Source: Candidatus Eiseniibacteriota bacterium (GTDB lineage Bacteria; Eisenbacteria; RBG-16-71-46; CAIMUX01). From it: a stretch of 15,994 nucleotides of DNA. The notes beneath the pieces were generated by a model. The model saw only the letters and a list, made by a program, of their open reading frames with translations, was not told the origin of the DNA and did not search any database. Every line of letters starts with the position of its first letter. Position 1 is the stretch's first letter. Where the stretch lies: the NCBI GenBank assembly GCA_029569475.1, contig JAKQSZ010000049.1, forward strand, positions 1 through 15,994, written 5' to 3'. Below, piece by piece: positions 7,125 to 14,780 of the stretch. The position numbers and the translations under genes are program-made.

Positions 7125-9075
7125 TTCCGAACGAAGGGTGCTGGTGCTCGCGCCGACCGACGAGGATGCGCGGCTCACCCGCCAGCTTCTGCCGGCCGAG
7201 GGCATCATCGTACATGCCTGCCGCGACGTGAGCGAGCTCTGCCGGGAGATCCGGGAGGGAGCCGCGGCTCTGGTCGTCACGGAGGAGATCTTTGCCCATG
7301 AGGGAGCCGAGATCCTCTCCACGGAGTTGGGGAATCAGCCCGGATGGTCGGAGCTCCCGATCCTGCTCCTGGCGCCGCGCGGGGCGGACCACCCGGTGGC
7401 GCGGTTGGCCGGGGGGCGTTGGGGCGCACTGACCACGCTGGAGCGCCCTGTCCGCCTGGCGTCGCTCTACGAGGCGATACGCAATGCCCTCCGTTCCCGG
7501 GAGCGTCAATACCAGGTTCGGGATCACCTGGAGGAGCGGCGCAACCATCTTCGCCAGCTTGCCCTCTCTCACCATCGCATGACTACCGTGCTGGCCAGCA
7601 TGGTCGATGGGTACTTCTCGACCGATCGCCGTTGGCGCCTGCTGGAGATCAACCCGGCCGCGGAGCGCGAGGTCTTTGGGCGCCCCGCCACCGAGCTCGT
7701 GGGACGGGAGTTGTGGGAGTGCGTCCCTGCCTTGCTCGGCTCCGCCGGCGGAACACGGTTGAACCAGGCGCTGCCCATGGGATCGACCGACCAGTTCGAG
7801 ACGGACTTTGATGGTCTGCTGGGCGGCGGGCGCTGGTTTGAGGTCCATGTCTACGTTCGTAGCGACTGCGTGGAGGTCTATCTCCGCGACATCTCGGTCC
7901 GCAAGCGTCAGGAACTGCAGCTCGCGGCCGCCAAGCGGACGGCGGAGGAGAGCAGCAGGGCCAAGGACCGTTTCCTGGCCGTGCTGTCCCACGAGTTGCG
8001 GACGCCCCTCACGCCCGTTCTCATGAGCCTGGAGCTGCTCCTTGCCGACGCACGCCTGGACCCTTCGGTGCGCGAGCCGCTGCAGGTTGTCCTGCGCAAT
8101 GTCCAGCTCGAGGCGCATCTCATCGATGACATGCTCGACCTGACGCGCATTGTTCGCGGCAAGATGCACCTCGCTCTCACGGTGGTGGACATGGACGCCG
8201 TCCTGTGGCGCGCCTGGGACAAGAGCCGCCACGAGGCGGACGAGAAGCGGATCGAGGTCGACCTCCAACTGCGGGCGACGCGGCGTTTCGTCAAGGGGGA
8301 CGAGGCGCGCCTGGAACAGGTCTTCTGGAATCTGCTCAAGAACGCTATCAAGTTCACGCCCCCCGGCGGGACGATCGCGGTGGAAACGCTCAGCATGCCG
8401 GGCGAGGACGGAACTTGGCTGCACCAGACCTGCGTTCGCGACAGCGGTGTGGGCATCGATCCGGAATTGCTGTCACGGCTGTTCATTGCCTTCGAGCAGG
8501 GAGATCTCCAACCCGGCAAGGGGGAGAGCGGGCTGGGGCTCGGGTTGGCCATCTGCCGCGGTATCGTCGAGATGCACGGCGGCGCGATCGCGGCGGAGAG
8601 CGCGGGGGCGGGACTTGGGGCGACGTTCACGGTGACGCTGCCCTCCGTGGCGGCGGAGGAGTCTCCGGACACCGAGCCGGCCGCGCGGCCGGCGGAGGAA
8701 GCGCCCAGGGGACTTCGGATCCTGTTGGTAGAGGATCACGAAGACAGCGCGCGTCTCATGCAACGCATTCTGCAGAGGGCTGGGCACCAGGTCATCCGTG
8801 CCGCTGACGTTGACACCGCCTGGCGCGCCGCTCAGGAGCGGGGCTTCGATCTGCTGCTGAGCGACATTTCCCTCCCCGACGGCAGCGGCCATGATCTGAT
8901 GCGCCGGCTCCGCCAGGCCGGTCCGGTGCGAGGGATCGCGATCAGCGGCTTCGGCATGGAGGCCGACCTGGCCCGAAGCCGTGACGCCGGGTTCGAGGCC
9001 CACCTCACCAAGCCCGTCGGCGTGCGGGAGCTCCTGGACACGATCGGGACGATCGCGGCCCAGAATACGGAGTAG
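7114..9075 (+). CDS. Hybrid sensor histidine kinase: pseudo-receiver, PAS, HisKA, HATPase, receiver
   Basis: A 653-residue soluble kinase with no membrane segment. Residues about 8-130 look like a receiver fold, but the expected phospho-acceptor strand reads ALVVTEEIF (53-60 region) without Asp, and the later Lys-Pro is Arg-Pro, so it is a pseudo-receiver. A coiled-coil-like stretch leads to a PAS domain (about 155-265). The HisKA domain has SHELRTP with His293. The ATPase domain has N-box NLLKNAIKF (Asn406 and Asn410), G1 DSGVGID (443-449), an F-box LFIAFEQ and G2 GLGLGLAI. A linker rich in Ala, Pro and Glu leads to a C-terminal receiver with acidic pair Glu540-Asp541, Asp584 as phospho-acceptor in LLLSDISLPDG, and Lys633. 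The ATG at 7114 overlaps the KaiC-like gene by 11 bases, which implies translational coupling and joint function. GAGGAG lies rather far (14 bases) upstream. No output DNA-binding domain is present. Confidence 0.92.
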   Translation: MRTDSERRVLVLAPTDEDARLTRQLLPAEGIIVHACRDVSELCREIREGAAALVVTEEIFAHEGAEILSTELGNQPGWSELPILLLAPRGADHPVARLAGGRWGALTTLERPVRLASLYEAIRNALRSRERQYQVRDHLEERRNHLRQLALSHHRMTTVLASMVDGYFSTDRRWRLLEINPAAEREVFGRPATELVGRELWECVPALLGSAGGTRLNQALPMGSTDQFETDFDGLLGGGRWFEVHVYVRSDCVEVYLRDISVRKRQELQLAAAKRTAEESSRAKDRFLAVLSHELRTPLTPVLMSLELLLADARLDPSVREPLQVVLRNVQLEAHLIDDMLDLTRIVRGKMHLALTVVDMDAVLWRAWDKSRHEADEKRIEVDLQLRATRRFVKGDEARLEQVFWNLLKNAIKFTPPGGTIAVETLSMPGEDGTWLHQTCVRDSGVGIDPELLSRLFIAFEQGDLQPGKGESGLGLGLAICRGIVEMHGGAIAAESAGAGLGATFTVTLPSVAAEESPDTEPAARPAEEAPRGLRILLVEDHEDSARLMQRILQRAGHQVIRAADVDTAWRAAQERGFDLLLSDISLPDGSGHDLMRRLRQAGPVRGIAISGFGMEADLARSRDAGFEAHLTKPVGVRELLDTIGTIAAQNTE

Positions 9076-9175
9076 CCAGCCCGCCAGAACAAGTGTGCTC
9101 CCGGCGCGATCGCTTTGGAGTACGCTCTATGGTTTCCCTCGTCCGGCCCGGGTGAGAGGCGGGGCTGCCCACCAG

Positions 9176-9187
9176 GGCCGGAAGGTC
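9176..9187 (+). ncRNA. GNRA-tetraloop hairpin in the pre-sigma gap
   Basis: GGCC-GGAA-GGTC forms a four-pair stem (one G-U) capped by a GGAA tetraloop, 118 bases before the sigma-factor start. On its own this would be weak. It is listed because it stands beside a much stronger hairpin in the same gap and resembles the tetraloop arm of small structured RNAs. It is not a recognisable SRP RNA or c-di-GMP riboswitch. Confidence 0.25.
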
Positions 9188-9204
9188 GCCAAGCGGGATC
9201 GAGG

Positions 9205-9242
9205 ACGGCTGACCGGTATGCACCGAGATACCGCACAGCCGT
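9205..9242 (+). ncRNA. Long hairpin, 7+6 bp stem, upstream of the sigma factor
   Basis: ACGGCTG (9205-9211) pairs perfectly with CAGCCGT (9236-9242), and inside it CGGTAT (9214-9219) pairs with ATACCG (9228-9233). The two stems are joined by a symmetric AC/CA internal loop and closed by an eight-base loop, GCACCGAG. It lies 130 bases after the histidine kinase stop and 64 bases before the sigma start. No T-run follows, so a simple terminator is not indicated; a leader RNA element or factor-dependent terminator is possible. Confidence 0.45.
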
Positions 9243-9305
9243 GATGACGCGACGGAGGATCTGGCCGCCCGCGCTCGCGTAGGTCGACGATTGCGGGGGT
9301 GAATC

Positions 9306-9929
9306 TTGGCGGACGGCGACGATATCACCTGCCTGCTGGCGATGGCTCGGGCCGGCGACGCTTCGGCGGTAGGCCGGGTCTTCGCGGCGGTCTATGACGA
9401 TCTCCGGAAGATGGCGCGCCGTCAGCTCTCCGTCGGGCGCGGCCAGGCCACCCTCAACGCCACCGCGCTGGTGCACGAGGTGTACCTGAAGGTGGTCCAC
9501 CGCGCCTCGATCTCGCCGGAAGACCGCCGCCACTTCTACGCTACGGCCGCCCGCGCCATGCGGCAGGTGGCCATCGACTACGCGCGCGCCTGCGCCGCCG
9601 CCAAACGGGGTGGGGCGGAAGCCGCCGTTACCCTGAATGACGATGCGTCCCTGCCGGATCCCTCGCAGCTCGATCCCGCCGGGCGGGCGCACGAAATCCT
9701 GGTCCTGGATGCGGGCATCCAACGCCTCTGGAGAACGAACGCGCAGATGGGCCAGGTCGTGGAGCTACGGTTCTTCGGCGGCTTCTCGGTCGAGGAGAGC
9801 GCGGACGTGCTCGGCATCTCGCCGCGCACGGTGAAGCGGCTCTGGCGCACGGCACGGGCGATTCTGCAGAACGAGTTGGACGGCGGAAAGGCGGTCGGCC
9901 CCGGGAGTGAGGGCCGCTCTGTCGAGTGA
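9306..9929 (+). CDS. ECF-type RNA polymerase sigma factor
   Basis: A 207-residue sigma factor of the Sigma70_ECF type (the family often labelled TIGR02999) that accompanies Ser/Thr kinases in planctomycetes, acidobacteria and candidate phyla. Region 2 spans about 10-95, with the phrase LNATALVHEVYLKV (50-63) and RRHFYATAARAMRQVAIDYAR (residues 74-94) typical of this group. Region 4 is about 140-192, with a helix-turn-helix in GGFSVEESADVLGISPRTVKR around 158-178. It would direct RNA polymerase to an unknown regulon. The start is TTG at 9306: an in-frame TGA lies at 9300-9302, so no earlier start is possible, and GGGGGTGA precedes the TTG by a few bases. The next ATG would remove conserved residues. 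No anti-sigma gene of the usual small type is present; the overlapping or adjoining kinase is the likely partner. Confidence 0.9.
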   Translation: MADGDDITCLLAMARAGDASAVGRVFAAVYDDLRKMARRQLSVGRGQATLNATALVHEVYLKVVHRASISPEDRRHFYATAARAMRQVAIDYARACAAAKRGGAEAAVTLNDDASLPDPSQLDPAGRAHEILVLDAGIQRLWRTNAQMGQVVELRFFGGFSVEESADVLGISPRTVKRLWRTARAILQNELDGGKAVGPGSEGRSVE

Positions 9930-9975
9930 CGCTCGCACCCGAAACGAGGGTGAACCGGGAGACGAGTGTCGATCC

Positions 9976-12894
9976 ATGATGAGCGACTTGCCCAACCCTG
10001 AGAGGCCCGCAAGCGTGAGAAGGCTGGCCGGAAAGATGAGGTCCGCAAGCGTGAGAAAGCTGGGCGGAAAGGGCCGGCCGCCCGTGCCCGAAGAGGTCAA
10101 CGGCGGCGCGTGCGGGCCCGGACGCAGGACCCTCCGTGAAGCGCCCGGGGTCGGGGCCGAGGGCGAGGCTGACCACGAGGCGCGTTCGGCCCGGCAGTGG
10201 TCTCTCGTCCTGGAACTCTTCGAGGAATCGTGCGACCTGCCCGAGCCGGAACGCGCCGGGTTCCTCGATCGCGCGTGTGGCGGCGATGCCCGGCTGCGCG
10301 AACGCGTGCAGGATCTGCTCCGGGCCGACGCCCGGTCGGAGGGGCTCGATACATCGGTGGCGGACCGGCTGGCGATCGTGGTGCGGGATGTCGAGGACCG
10401 TGCCGAACTCACTTCCGGCCATGAAGGAGGGACGATCGGACCCTATCGCCTGCTCCGCCGGGTCGGCGCCGGCGGAATGGGTGTCGTGTATCTCGCGGAG
10501 AGGATTGATGGCCAGTTCGAGGACAGCGTCTGCCTCAAGCTGCTGCGCGAGGGTCTGGACACGGAAGAGGTCTTGCGGCGGTTCCTGCAGGAGCGCCAGA
10601 TCCTCGCGTGGCTCCGCCATTCCAACATCGCGTCGCTGCTCGATGGCGGACTCACCGCGTGGGGCACGCCGTACCTTGTCATGGAACACGTGGACGGCGT
10701 GCCGATCACGGAGTACTGCGATAGCCGTCGTCTCGGCCTCACGGCGCGGCTTCGCCTCTTTTGCCAGGTCTGCCAGGGTGTCCAGCACGCGCACGCCAAC
10801 CTGGTCGTGCACCGTGACCTCAAGCCTTCCAACGTTTTGGTCACCCCGCAGGGACAGGTCAAGCTGCTGGACTTTGGCATCGCCAAGCTTCTGGGAGCCG
10901 GCCCGGGGCCGGAGATGACCCAGCCGGAGGAGCGCTTCTTCACGCCCTCGTACGCCGCGCCCGAGCAACTCAGCGGGCGTCCGGTGACCACGGCCACGGA
11001 CGTCTTCTCGCTCGGCGTGGTGTTGTACGAACTCCTGACAGGGCATCATCCCTTTCCCGGCGGCGCGGCCGGCCGAATCTCGCGTCCGGAAGGGATCGAA
11101 CCGGCGAAGCCGAGTTCCGTGGTGCGCGCGTGGATGGAACGGGCCAGGGGATCGTCCGGAACGAGCGTCGATACGAATGGTGGGACGAACGAGAACACGA
11201 AGGGGAACGGCAGGACGAGCGAGGCTCCGCGGGATCCTGTCGAACTGAGTCGTGACCGCGGGACGGTCCCCCGGCGCCTGCGCCGCGCGCTCGCCGGCGA
11301 TCTCGACAACATCCTCCTCAAGGCGTTGGCGGCGGATCCCACGCGGCGGTACCCGAGCGCGGCCGCGCTGGAAGACGACATCGAACGGCACCTCTCCTGT
11401 CTGCCGGTGCAGGCGCGCCGCCCGGCTTTCCGCTATCGCGCGACGCGGTTCCTCCGGCGGCACCGTACCGGCTCGATCGCCGCCGCCGCCATGCTCCTGA
11501 CGCTGCTGGGAGGGTCGGGGGGCGTGTTTTGGCAGGCCCGGCTGGCCCAACGGGAAGCTCGCCGCGCCGAGGCGGTCAAGGATTTCATGGTCAGTCTCTT
11601 CGCGGCGGCGAGCCCGAACGCCGTCAAGGGACAGACGATCTCCATCCCCCACATGCTGGACCGTTCCGCCGGGCGCATCGAGAAGGAACTGGCGGGCCAG
11701 CCCGAGGTGCAGGCCGAGGTTCTCCACGTCGTGGGAAGGCTGTATCACGTCATCGGCTCCTACGCCGAGGCGGAAAGCCTGCTCGCGCGCGGCCTGGAGA
11801 TCCAGGAAAGCTTGTACGGACCCGATGATCCCCGTCTGATCGAGACACTCGCCCGCCTTGCGACGGTCCTGCAGGACCGGGGCGACCTGGAGGCGGGAGA
11901 GCGGCACTTCCGCCGCGCCGTGGACATCGCGCGGCGGAAGCTGCCGGAGGATCATCCCCAACTGGCCTATCGGGTCAATGATCTCTCCGCGCTCCTGTAC
12001 AAGAAGGGGGAGATCCAGGAAGCGGAGCGCCTGCAGCGCGAGGTCCTGGACCTGAAGCTTCGCATCCTCGGGGAGGAACATCCGGACGTCTCCACCACCA
12101 TGAACAACCTCGCGACGAACATGATGGAGAGGGGCGAGTTCGATGCCTCGGAGGCGTTGCTGCGGGAGGTCCTCCGGATCCGGCGCAAAGCGTACGGCGA
12201 CTCGAGCCTGACCGTGGCCAACTCCATGCACAACTTGTCCGTCCTTTACCGTCACCGCGGCAACTACCCGCTGGCTGAGTCGCTCGGGTCCGAGGTGCTG
12301 CGCGTGCGCCGGCAACTGGTGGGGGACGGGCACCCCTCGGTGGCGATTGCCCGCTTCAGCCTCGCGGCCATCTGGCACGCCAGCGGACGTCCGCAACTCG
12401 CCGGCCCCGCCTACGAGACCTCGATCGCAGCCCTCGAGGCGGTCCTGGGAAGCGACCATCCCGACGTGGCGGGAATGAAGGCGGAGCGCGCGCGGCTGAT
12501 GAGGGAGCAAGGGCATCTCGCCGAAGCCGAGACGATCACCCTTGAAGCCCTGGGCGTCGTCGAGCAACGGCTTCCGCGGGACCATCCCTACCGTGCGCGG
12601 ATCCTCCTGGAACTGGGCGGCAATCTCACGGCGCAGCGGCGGGCCGCGGAGGCCGAGGTTCACCTGCGGGAAGCATGGAGGATCAGGAAAGGGTTGTACG
12701 GCCGGGACGGACTCCCCTGCGCCGAGGCGGAGATCGCGCTTGGCAACTGCCTGCGGGACCTCTTCAGGTATGAGGAAGCCGAGGCCGTGCTCGTCCATGG
12801 CCTGGCGGTCTGCCGCGAACGACTCGGCGACGGCCACGTGAAGACCGTCGAGGCGGGGCGCGCGGTCGCCGATCTCCGGGCCGCGCTACCGTGA
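9976..12894 (+). CDS. Transmembrane Ser/Thr protein kinase with TPR domain
   Basis: A 972-residue membrane kinase. After an Arg/Lys/Gly-rich leader, residues about 72-117 match the N-terminal helix region common in this family (LVLELFEESCDLPE and RACGGDARLR). The kinase domain (about 156-477) has the Gly loop GAGGMGVVY (164-172), Lys188, HRDLKPSN with Asp281, DFG with Asp299 and APE at 328-330, so it should be active. A Thr/Asn/Gly-rich insert (about 395-418) interrupts the C-lobe. One hydrophobic segment (499-519) would put the C-terminal part outside the cytoplasmic membrane. That part holds about eight or nine 42-residue kinesin-light-chain-like TPR units (about 580-960). A GTG at 9907, inside the sigma gene, is the longest possible start; the ATG at 9976 is preferred because codon use before it is poor, but neither has a strong ribosome site. 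The pairing with the ECF sigma factor suggests that phosphorylation controls it. Confidence 0.92.
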   Translation: MMSDLPNPERPASVRRLAGKMRSASVRKLGGKGRPPVPEEVNGGACGPGRRTLREAPGVGAEGEADHEARSARQWSLVLELFEESCDLPEPERAGFLDRACGGDARLRERVQDLLRADARSEGLDTSVADRLAIVVRDVEDRAELTSGHEGGTIGPYRLLRRVGAGGMGVVYLAERIDGQFEDSVCLKLLREGLDTEEVLRRFLQERQILAWLRHSNIASLLDGGLTAWGTPYLVMEHVDGVPITEYCDSRRLGLTARLRLFCQVCQGVQHAHANLVVHRDLKPSNVLVTPQGQVKLLDFGIAKLLGAGPGPEMTQPEERFFTPSYAAPEQLSGRPVTTATDVFSLGVVLYELLTGHHPFPGGAAGRISRPEGIEPAKPSSVVRAWMERARGSSGTSVDTNGGTNENTKGNGRTSEAPRDPVELSRDRGTVPRRLRRALAGDLDNILLKALAADPTRRYPSAAALEDDIERHLSCLPVQARRPAFRYRATRFLRRHRTGSIAAAAMLLTLLGGSGGVFWQARLAQREARRAEAVKDFMVSLFAAASPNAVKGQTISIPHMLDRSAGRIEKELAGQPEVQAEVLHVVGRLYHVIGSYAEAESLLARGLEIQESLYGPDDPRLIETLARLATVLQDRGDLEAGERHFRRAVDIARRKLPEDHPQLAYRVNDLSALLYKKGEIQEAERLQREVLDLKLRILGEEHPDVSTTMNNLATNMMERGEFDASEALLREVLRIRRKAYGDSSLTVANSMHNLSVLYRHRGNYPLAESLGSEVLRVRRQLVGDGHPSVAIARFSLAAIWHASGRPQLAGPAYETSIAALEAVLGSDHPDVAGMKAERARLMREQGHLAEAETITLEALGVVEQRLPRDHPYRARILLELGGNLTAQRRAAEAEVHLREAWRIRKGLYGRDGLPCAEAEIALGNCLRDLFRYEEAEAVLVHGLAVCRERLGDGHVKTVEAGRAVADLRAALP
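10004..10075 (+). repeat. Two-copy 36-bp direct repeat inside the kinase gene
   Basis: Bases 10004-10039 and 10040-10075 are imperfect tandem copies, most alike over CCGCAAGCGTGAGAA. They encode ASVRRLAGKMRS followed by ASVRKLGGKGRP in the basic leader of the kinase. In-frame length (12 codons) leaves the reading frame intact. Confidence 0.75.
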
Positions 12895-12904
12895 GGACTC
12901 GTAG

Positions 12905-13020
12905 GACGGGCCTGCGCCGTCCGGGATCGGCCGGGAACCGGAGGACTCAAGCGTGCCAGGGAGGTCTTTGGGATGTCGAGCGTCCCATCGGATCGTGAAC
13001 TCGACGGGCCTGAGCCGTCC
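12905..13020. repeat. Pair of near-identical 18-nt hairpin elements
   Basis: GACGGGCCTGCGCCGTCC (12905-12922) and GACGGGCCTGAGCCGTCC (13003-13020) differ at one base. Each can fold as GACGG / CCGTC with a seven-base loop. The first starts ten bases after the kinase stop and the second lies 119 bases before the next start. A ten-base inverted repeat, CGTGAACTCG (12994-13003) and CGAGTTCACG (13082-13091), overlaps the second. No T-run follows either hairpin, so they may be terminator-like or a regulatory element for the downstream gene. Confidence 0.55.
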
Positions 13021-13138
13021 GTCATGGCCGCATTCCTCGATGGCGGGGCCGGCGTGCTCAACCAGCGAATCGGGCCGATCGCGAGTTCACGAATTGTCGT
13101 CCAGGTCTGGCCGCCACCGTCAAACCGAGGAGGTCAGA

Positions 13139-14548
13139 ATGTCCAGCATGTGGCATGGTCGCGCGGCGCAGCACGTTCTTGCGGCTGAGGCGCGGCGCGG
13201 CCGCGACGAACGGCCACGAGCGGCGATCACCCGGCTAGACCGGGCGCTTCCGTTTCTTTTCGCGCTTCTCCTGGTGATTGCGACGCCCGCCGCGGCGTTG
13301 CACCCCCACAACCGCGACCTGGAGCGGATTGCCGTCTGGCCGGAGTCTACGGGGGTCGGTCATGTGATCTCCGCGATCTGGACCTGCAGCGCGCAGCCCG
13401 CCCCTGTCCTGCGCAACCTGAGCACCGATGTCGTCCTGGAGATCAGCGGGGAGCCGCCGGAGACCTGCCGCGTCGAGATCCTCGTGCATCCAGGTACCGG
13501 CTCCTGCTCGCAGGGGCCCCCTTGTTCCGGTCTCTGCTGCAGCGCGACCATCGACGGGCAGGAAGTGCCGTTCCGATGCTACCGCGATGGCCCCTGCACC
13601 GCGGAGTCGTGCGATTGTGACTGCGGCCGGTGGATCACCACGGAGTTTGTGGTCCATGCGCTGGTCCCCGGGGACGTGGTATCGATCGTCCTGCTTCCCG
13701 CGCCGGGAGCCCTTCCGGACGCCGACGAAGATGATGACCAGCGCAGCACGCCCTATCATGGCCGGCCGGTCGGCTGGGATCGCGGCCTCGCGGGGCTCAC
13801 GCTCTTCGATGTCGGGCAGGGCTTCTTCGAAGTCCACGTGGACGGACGCACGGCATGGGAGTCGCAGCCGGGATACGGCAACCTGGACTTTCAGCTCGAG
13901 TTGATGCGCAATGGCGTCCTGCTCGACCTCATCAAGATACCGGCGGAGATCGAGGAAAGCCAGGACCAGACCTGCTTGCACGAGGGGTGTGAAAGCGCCT
14001 GCGGCACGTACAACGGCGTCTCGCGCACCTGCGGCTGGCATGTGGCCTGGGAATGCGCCTGCCAGGCCGGCTGGTTCGTCCTCTTCCCGCCGGTCCAACT
14101 CAACACCGGCGATGAGGTCGAGGTGAGGTTGACTGCCCTGCCCGATGCGCTGCCGCAAGTGAGGAGGCCCAACGACAACGACGTGATCATCATCTTCTGC
14201 TGCGCCCCTTCCTCCCTCCCGGCCCGGCTCACCCCGATCGAGGAGGCATCCGCGCTGAGCCCGGCAAACCGGCTGGAACAGAGCCGGCCGAACCCTTGGC
14301 GCTCGCCGGACGCCCCCACGTCGATCGCCTTTGAGCTGGCCGAGCCCGGGCGCGCGCGCCTGGAGGTCTTCGACGTGGGGGGGCGTCTGGTGCGCACGCT
14401 GCTCGACCGATCCTTCTCCGCGGGCCGGTGGGCCGCGACCTGGGATGGGACCGACGCCGAGGGGCGGAACGTTCCACCCGGCGTGTACTTCTACCGTCTG
14501 ACCACCACTGACGGAGCCGTCTCGCGGAGCCTCGTGACCGGCCGCTGA
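13139..14548 (+). CDS. Secreted protein with C-terminal FlgD-like Ig domain
   Basis: A 469-residue exported protein. A charged N-terminal stretch of about 34 residues precedes a hydrophobic segment (36-51) ending TPAAA-LHPHN, with likely cleavage near 53. The long n-region is unusual. The middle (about 55-360) is unrecognised. It contains clustered cysteines (GTGSCSQGPPCSGLCC at 120-135, and CDCDCG near 158-162), an acidic DADEDDD run (194-200) and a second Cys-rich block (279-308). Residues about 379-469 are a FlgD-like Ig domain of the kind used as a C-terminal sorting or surface module: it opens SRPNPWRSPDAPTSIAFEL and continues through LEVFDVGGRLVRTL, WDGTDAEGR and GVYFYRL to a basic end. 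The ATG at 13139 has GAGGAGGT just before it. The upstream in-frame ATG at 12953 gives a non-conserved extension. Probably exported to the cell surface or medium; the function of the core is unknown. Confidence 0.87.
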   Translation: MSSMWHGRAAQHVLAAEARRGRDERPRAAITRLDRALPFLFALLLVIATPAAALHPHNRDLERIAVWPESTGVGHVISAIWTCSAQPAPVLRNLSTDVVLEISGEPPETCRVEILVHPGTGSCSQGPPCSGLCCSATIDGQEVPFRCYRDGPCTAESCDCDCGRWITTEFVVHALVPGDVVSIVLLPAPGALPDADEDDDQRSTPYHGRPVGWDRGLAGLTLFDVGQGFFEVHVDGRTAWESQPGYGNLDFQLELMRNGVLLDLIKIPAEIEESQDQTCLHEGCESACGTYNGVSRTCGWHVAWECACQAGWFVLFPPVQLNTGDEVEVRLTALPDALPQVRRPNDNDVIIIFCCAPSSLPARLTPIEEASALSPANRLEQSRPNPWRSPDAPTSIAFELAEPGRARLEVFDVGGRLVRTLLDRSFSAGRWAATWDGTDAEGRNVPPGVYFYRLTTTDGAVSRSLVTGR

Positions 14549-14685
14549 GCGGCGCTCCATCCTCGGACAGGGCCAGCTGGACCCGGATCCGCTCCACGTC
14601 CGGTCCGACGCCGGGAGGGCGATCGGTTCGGGATCCAACTTGGCCGACGTGCGAGACAAGCCATCGTGGAACCGGGCGCAAAGCC

Positions 14686-14715
14686 GGGAGGACCGGCGAT
14701 GGCTCCGGTCCTCCC
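14686..14715. terminator. Bidirectional terminator-like hairpin between convergent genes
   Basis: GGGAGGACCGG (14686-14696) and CCGGTCCTCCC (14705-14715) form a perfect 11-bp stem with an eight-base loop. It lies in the 232-base gap between the ends of two convergent genes, as expected of a terminator used from both sides. A T-run is missing on both sides, so the intrinsic strength is uncertain. Confidence 0.6.
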
Positions 14716-14780
14716 CATGGATCGATCCTGGCTCGCGCCCTGGTCTCGGATACGGATCGTGGCAGGACTCCGTTTCGCGA

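Noticed and set aside
9150..9250. SRP RNA or c-di-GMP riboswitch in the gap before the sigma factor
   Set aside because: CCGGAAGG resembles the SRP tetraloop arm, but the conserved AGCAG side is missing. The c-di-GMP riboswitch cores (GGCAAACC-like and GACGCAAAGCC-like) are also absent.
9628..12837. Minus-strand open frame of 1069 codons opposite the kinase gene
   Set aside because: It is antisense to a gene with clear kinase and TPR motifs, has no recognisable domains itself, and long antisense frames are expected at this GC content and codon bias.
14620..14660. tRNA-like T-loop sequence GGTTCGGGATCC
   Set aside because: No acceptor stem, anticodon arm or D arm can be drawn around it.
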